Source: Aricia agestis (taxonomy: Eukaryota > Arthropoda > Insecta > Lepidoptera > Lycaenidae). From it: a DNA stretch of 64,000 bases. Under the pieces are notes generated by a model, which worked only from the letters and a program-made list of their open reading frames with translations, did no database searches and was not told the DNA's origin. The position numbers were made by a program, and so were the translations under genes. The DNA is taken from assembly GCF_905147365.1 (NCBI RefSeq), contig NC_056412.1:9974001-10038000 (forward strand), read 5' to 3'. Positions 59,559-64,000 of this stretch are shown piece by piece (position 1 is the stretch's first letter; every line of letters starts with the position of its first letter).

Positions 59559-59906
59559 GTAAGATTGTTCTTAGTTATTCACTATTCGTATAATATTAAA
59601 CATACTGTATTACTTCCTTCCTTTAACTGTTTCCATGAAAACGTATCGAGACGATCTATCGCAGCAATACAAAAGTTTATTTGTCAAGTGACGTCACGCT
59701 ATAATTATTTTAACGTTCGTTTTATTTCGATAAGTATGGTCTTACCCTTAGCGGGCCCCTAGATTATTAATTTTATTGTACAATATCACGTATTGTGCAA
59801 TATTATTGACCGTCTAGGGTTGATATTGAACGAGCCCGCCTTTTAATCTTATCGTCAAATAAATTGTTCAATAATATTGTTCAATGATGTTCCACAATAT
59901 AATAAT
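59559..59906. other. Sequence after exon 37, no terminal exon found
   Basis: Begins at the gtaaga donor. Contains a small palindrome (gtacaatatcacgtattgtgc, 59779-59800) but no coding-like GC island. Confidence 0.45.
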
Positions 59907-60486
59907 CCCATCAAAAACATCCTGTAAAAAACCAAGTCTCGCAACTCAGTTTTTATACGGTAAAAATTTATGAGATCCATGCAATACCAAGTCGGATATA
60001 AATTATCCGACTTGGTATTGCATGGATCTCATAAATTTTTACGGTATAAAAACTGAGTTGCGAGACTTGGTTTTTTTACAGGATGTTTTTGATTTATTCA
60101 GTCCCTACCTAGGGGACCTTCTGTCTCAAGTGGACATCGCATTGTTTAGTATAATTATACTATACTGTATCATACAGCACTACAGGACTGCATCAATCGC
60201 ATGGAGCGCAATAGACTAAACAATCTAATAATACAATAATTAGTTATGTATAAATTGTAAGATACATTGTGTTTTCATGCGATGTCCAAGTCGATCTATT
60301 TATTTAAAATGTAAAAGATTTTTAATATTGATATGATAATAACTTACGTACTAACTTGAGACATAAGGTCCCCTAGGTAGGGACTGAATAAATTAACCGA
60401 CTTGGTATTGCATGGATCTCATAAATTTTTACGGTATAAAAACTGAGTTGCGAGACTTGGTTTTTTTACAGGATGTTTTTGATGGG
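59907..60486. mobile_element. Composite palindromic element (three arms plus inner inserted element)
   Basis: Arm 1 (59907-59995) and arm 2 (60006-60092) form a hairpin meeting at tcggatataaattatccga. A third arm, in the same orientation as arm 2, is at 60397-60486 and ends ggatgtttttgatgggat, mirroring the start of arm 1. Between arms 2 and 3 lies another element. Confidence 0.8.
60094..60394. mobile_element. Inner element with ttattcagtccctacctagg termini
   Basis: Inverted termini ttattcagtccctacctagg (60095 on) and cctaggtagggactgaataa (ending near 60393), continuing through ggacctt / aaggtcc. About 300 bp, AT-rich inside. Confidence 0.75.
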
Positions 60487-61616
60487 ATCTCACTTCTTTT
60501 TGTAGAGTCCTACTTTTCTCCTTTTTGGTACCTTTTACTACTCTGCCGTGGTATGACTATAATGCCGTTAACTACCAAAACCTACTTTTAAGTTATGAGT
60601 AAAAAACGCGGTAAAACTTTAAACCTATGTAACTCCTCAATGACAAAACCGATTTGAGATCAAAAAGCACCAGAACATACATAAAAGAGATACTTAATAT
60701 CTATTAATATGCGATCTTCTTAGAATTTATTTATGAATTAAAAAAAACCCGTTTTTCGTTTTAGTTCAACATTAATGTTTCTTTCTTTCATCTATAATTT
60801 GACATAAATGCCGTTACGTATACCTTAACGGCATTTTAGTGTTTCTATTCTTAATAAAAACGTTGTCTATTAAAACACTACAAACATTTTCTCATATGTT
60901 TAGCTAAAATGTCGTTATAGTACATAACCCTGATTTAGCTTAATATCAAGTAATACAGAACTAACTTATGTTAGTCTTTAGTGCTGTTATTGGTATTTTA
61001 CCGCATTTAAGTCTAGTAAGCTACAATATGTATATGAATAACTCCACTCATTGTTCCGCTAAAACGCCGTTACACTATTTACTTTTTACGTTAACGGCGT
61101 TATAGCGACAAAAAGCGAAAAATATTGCATTGTGATATTTAACTATACGGAGTTAAAGTATTAAATAGGGATCATATTTTGTAATAAATTAAAACCCATC
61201 CACCCACCCATTGAGCATCTTAGATAGCTCTATAGTTTAACTGGGAGCATGGTAGTGCTCCAGCCAAGCTGTTTAGCAAAGGAACGGCCGTAGCATACTT
61301 TTTTCGAAGCGGTTCGCGGCTTTTTCACACCCTCTTTATCTTCGATGTTAACAAAGCTAGGGATTTAGAATTTCGGTGACTAGGAGCAAGTATTAAAACT
61401 AGCTAAACCTCCAAATTACTTAACATTTCGATAATTAATAGTTACGGATGATCAAATTTACTACATTTTGTCACTCACTGTCTGACAGATCATCAAAATT
61501 CTAAGGTAGAAGTACGAGTACCTTACAATTTTGATGACTTAGATTTGCAGACTTAGAACCTTGAAATTTGGCAACAAGGTAGGTCGTTATCCACAGTGAA
61601 AGGAAAAATTATGAAA
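60487..61616. other. Non-coding stretch with recurrent AACGGC motifs
   Basis: No exon. The motif gccgtta or taacggc occurs at about 60563, 60810, 60827, 61066 and 61092, plus a variant at 60912. Confidence 0.5.
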
Positions 61617-62034
61617 CTGGCCAAGTGCGAGTCGGACTGGCGTACATAGGGTTCCGTACCGTAAATTTGTATGGGAGCCCCCCTTAAATCACAAGTTTAT
61701 GTACTTTTTATTACTTATTATTAAAGTTGAAACACAATTAAGTATTTTCTGAAATTTTAAAAACCTTACTTTTACCATTATGGATATAGAGCAAAAAAGG
61801 GCAAAAAACGTGTTTGTTGTATGAGACCCCCTATTAATAATTTATTTTATTTTAGTTGGACTATTAGCTTTTATAGCGACAACAAAAGTACATAATTTGT
61901 AAAAAAATCAAATATCTTCTCGAGATCTAGCCTCGTGACACACGGACGGACGACAGACAGACAGCGAAGTCTAGACTCATTAGGAATAGGCTCCCGTTTT
62001 CATCCTTTGGGCAAGGATACCTAAAAACTGAAAA
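61617..62034. repeat. Dispersed repeat starting ggccaagtgcgagtcggac
   Basis: Opens tggccaagtgcgagtcggac and tagggttccgtaccgtaaat, then has gacagacagacagcgaagtc and ggctcccgttttcatccttt. I recall this order from a common lepidopteran repeat, without a database check. Confidence 0.55.
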
Positions 62035-62777
62035 GTATAATATGACTTTATTAAATAAAAGAAAAGATTTTTATGTTTGTGGCTTTGCAAGAACATTAAA
62101 AATGAGTTTCGACTTCATAATAATTATTTTACGTACAAAAGGAAAAATAGTGAACAAAGTTAACAATGAAACTATGATAATTAAATTCGATTAAATCTCA
62201 AATCAGAACTGCGAATTACGATGTACACTCCATACTCGCTCGATAGATGGTGTAGCACTCCCTTTATATCGCGGTATTGTTTGTTTGCGGAGTATAATTA
62301 TTATGGTTTAAAAATATCTGGAATAGGTTGTAATACTCAATCGAAAGTAACATCGATGCACGAATAACCTCCTGAAAGTTCAAAAGTTGTTGGGCTATCG
62401 TCATAGAATTTGTACTTTGTAGAAGTACCTATAACCTGTTATTATCAATTATTAATTTTACGACCTAGAATATGAATTTATTAATAGTTTTCTTTATTTT
62501 ATAATTATTATAGTGGCTTGGCAATGAGCTCTAGAGAAATCATCAGCGACTGATTGGATTTATTGGGTACCATCGTCTACATTACATGTCATTACATACT
62601 AAAAAACACTTTATGCTTGCCGTTTGTGTAAGTATGAACTACCCCAAATATGAAGTTTTATATTTGTTTTTCTTGTGCTCATTGCCGAGCCACTATAATA
62701 ATTATAAAATTATTTATTTATTATTTATTATTAATTTTGTACAAGAATTTTAGGTAGGTTCCTAATGCCGCGGCCGC
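62035..62777. other. AT-rich stretch with one weak inverted pair
   Basis: ttataattattatagtggct (62495-62517) and gagccactataataattata (62688-62707) bracket about 190 bases and are complementary, suggesting a MITE of about 210 bp. Nothing else recognised. Confidence 0.5.
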
Positions 62778-62972
62778 ATATACAAATACAAATACAAATA
62801 TTTATTGGCCAAAAAACAAAAATTAACATAATATGCGATAATGGATCCCCACACAAGGCGATGCCTGTCCTGTGGGGACGAGACGAAGTTACGATAATTA
62901 CATAATTTTATGTTTTTAAAATAATTACTAATATAATTACACTAAATTAAAAGTTATTTTATTGATGTTATT

Positions 62973-63054
62973 AGTGTGAGTGTGTGTATGCGCGAGTGCG
63001 TGTGCGTGTGTGTTGTGTGTGTGTATGTGTGTGCGTGGGTATGTGCGCGTGTGC

Positions 63055-63111
<57 letters not shown>

Positions 63112-63136
63112 CGCGTGTATGTGTGTGTGTGTGTGC

Positions 63137-63225
<89 letters not shown>

Positions 63226-63243
63226 TGTGTGTGTGTGTGAGTG

Positions 63244-63290
<47 letters not shown>

Positions 63291-63293
63291 ATG
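62973..63293. repeat. GT microsatellite in the LINE 3' UTR
   Basis: About 320 bases of GT with GC and GA interruptions. It generates several spurious Cys/Val-rich ORFs. Confidence 0.97.
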
Positions 63294-63304
63294 TGAGCAT
63301 GACT

Positions 63305-63985
63305 TTATTCGGTAATTTTGATCATATTTTCAGCTTCCTCATAGGAAATTCCAAGAAGAGTTTCAGAAACAACAGTCTTAGCTTTCATAAAATATAACTT
63401 ATCAATTTGGCATAATTTAATAAGGTTATTGTATGTGTAAGGCAGGAGAAACAAGCCAAATTTTTGAGCGAACGAAGTTTTGACAGCGACTGCGGGAACT
63501 CTAAAAGACCGTTGTTTCATTAGTGTTATGTAATGGGAGGAGCTAAGGATATGCTTGTGCATAGCCATTCCTGCTCTTAGTATGTAGAGTTTCCTAACAC
63601 TTAATACACGAAATTCTTGATACAGAGCAGAGGTGGGATATCTTCTCCTTTTGTTCAGAGCAACTTTAAGTAAAGCACGCTGAGCTCTTTCGGCAGCGAT
63701 AAGGGTGGTAGACGCTGCACCTCCCCACACAGGTATGCAGTAGTTTATGATAGACTGACAGAGTGCTAGGTATATGGTTCTTAGTAAGTGAGGGTCCGCT
63801 GCGTTGCGTAGATTTCTCAGAACTGGTATTAGTTTTCGAATACGGGAGGTTAGTAGGCAAATATGTTCCCTAAAGGACAGCTTCTCATCTAAAATTATGC
63901 CAAGATATTTCAAGTTTGGTACTCTTTGAATTTGGGGACAGTTACAGGACTCTCGCTCATTAGCAGAACAGCTATGTATACTCAA
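63305..63985 (-). CDS. LINE reverse transcriptase C-terminal segment
   Basis: 226 codons. LKYLGIILDEKLSFREHICL near residue 26 is the standard block after the LINE catalytic palm, followed by INYCIPVWGGAASTTLIAAE and RAQRALLKVALNKRRRYPTS. The catalytic YADD box is not present in this segment and would lie upstream (beyond 64000). The stop is at 63305. Confidence 0.85.
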   Translation of the reverse strand: MSIHSCSANERESCNCPQIQRVPNLKYLGIILDEKLSFREHICLLTSRIRKLIPVLRNLRNAADPHLLRTIYLALCQSIINYCIPVWGGAASTTLIAAERAQRALLKVALNKRRRYPTSALYQEFRVLSVRKLYILRAGMAMHKHILSSSHYITLMKQRSFRVPAVAVKTSFAQKFGLFLLPYTYNNLIKLCQIDKLYFMKAKTVVSETLLGISYEEAENMIKITE

Positions 63986-64000
63986 ATAAAGTAAAGGTTT

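Larger units (their letters stand above)
62778..64000 (-). mobile_element. LINE, 3' part, running out of the window
   Basis: Minus strand: a reverse-transcriptase C-terminus (63985-63305) is followed by a 3' UTR holding a GT/TG microsatellite and a tail of TTTGTA units (62783-62800) after caataaatat. The 5' part lies beyond 64000. Confidence 0.8.

Noticed and set aside
58810..59115. Gly-rich minus-strand ORFs
   Set aside because: Antisense shadows of MADD exon 36.
59236..59509. Repetitive minus-strand ORFs over exon 37
   Set aside because: A 21-bp repeat keeps all frames open; the plus-strand frame is fixed by splice phase.
59559..59762. Read-through C-terminus of exon 37
   Set aside because: A good gtaaga donor ends the exon, and the extra residues have AT-rich, intron-like composition.
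62973..63293. Long Cys/Val-rich ORFs in three frames
   Set aside because: They are translations of a GT microsatellite in a LINE 3' UTR.
1..64000. Prokaryote-type systems (operons, CRISPR, phage, toxin-antitoxin)
   Set aside because: Spliced eukaryotic gene structure, AT-rich introns and LINEs/MITEs throughout; spaced repeats here are minisatellites or transposons.

Overview
The window is a piece of an insect nuclear genome, most likely a lepidopteran: it is AT-rich, its introns are packed with short palindromic transposons, Helitron-like relics and 5'-truncated LINEs, and its coding exons are GC-rich islands. This taxonomic call is inference from composition and repeat style; no marker gene was available.

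One gene dominates. From 13002 to at least 59558 on the + strand lies an orthologue of MADD (MAP-kinase-activating death domain protein, known in flies as Rab3-GEF), the DENN-domain exchange factor for Rab3 and Rab27. I traced 37 coding exons, all with GT-AG introns and an unbroken reading phase, giving 1,901 codons: N-terminal u/c/dDENN module (exons 1-13), acidic and Ser-rich linker (14-17), an Ala/Lys helical segment and linkers (18-27), the death-domain region (28), a PH-like C-terminal module (29-35) and a low-complexity tail (36-37) with a heptapeptide repeat. No stop codon follows within a convincing exon, so the 3' end probably lies beyond the window. Noteworthy gene features are a 48-nt microexon (31813-31860), in-frame alternative splice sites, a GT microsatellite at the exon 13 donor, and a GC-rich candidate alternative terminal exon at 53037.

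The first 13 kb, upstream of the gene, has no recognisable protein gene; it holds Helitron-like elements, palindromes and MITEs. The introns carry at least six recurrent MITE families (named A-F here), a tRNA-derived SINE with a perfect 11-bp target duplication, hAT-like elements with 7- or 8-of-8-bp target duplications, two CTACG-type minisatellites in opposite orientation, and LINE reverse-transcriptase or RNase H fragments at 15.1, 20.2, 49.9 and 63.3 kb. All four LINE ORFs are antisense to MADD. From 59.6 kb to the end there are only repeats.

I found no operon, CRISPR array, phage or functional tRNA/rRNA gene. All coordinates were read by eye; repeat boundaries are approximate unless a target duplication is quoted.
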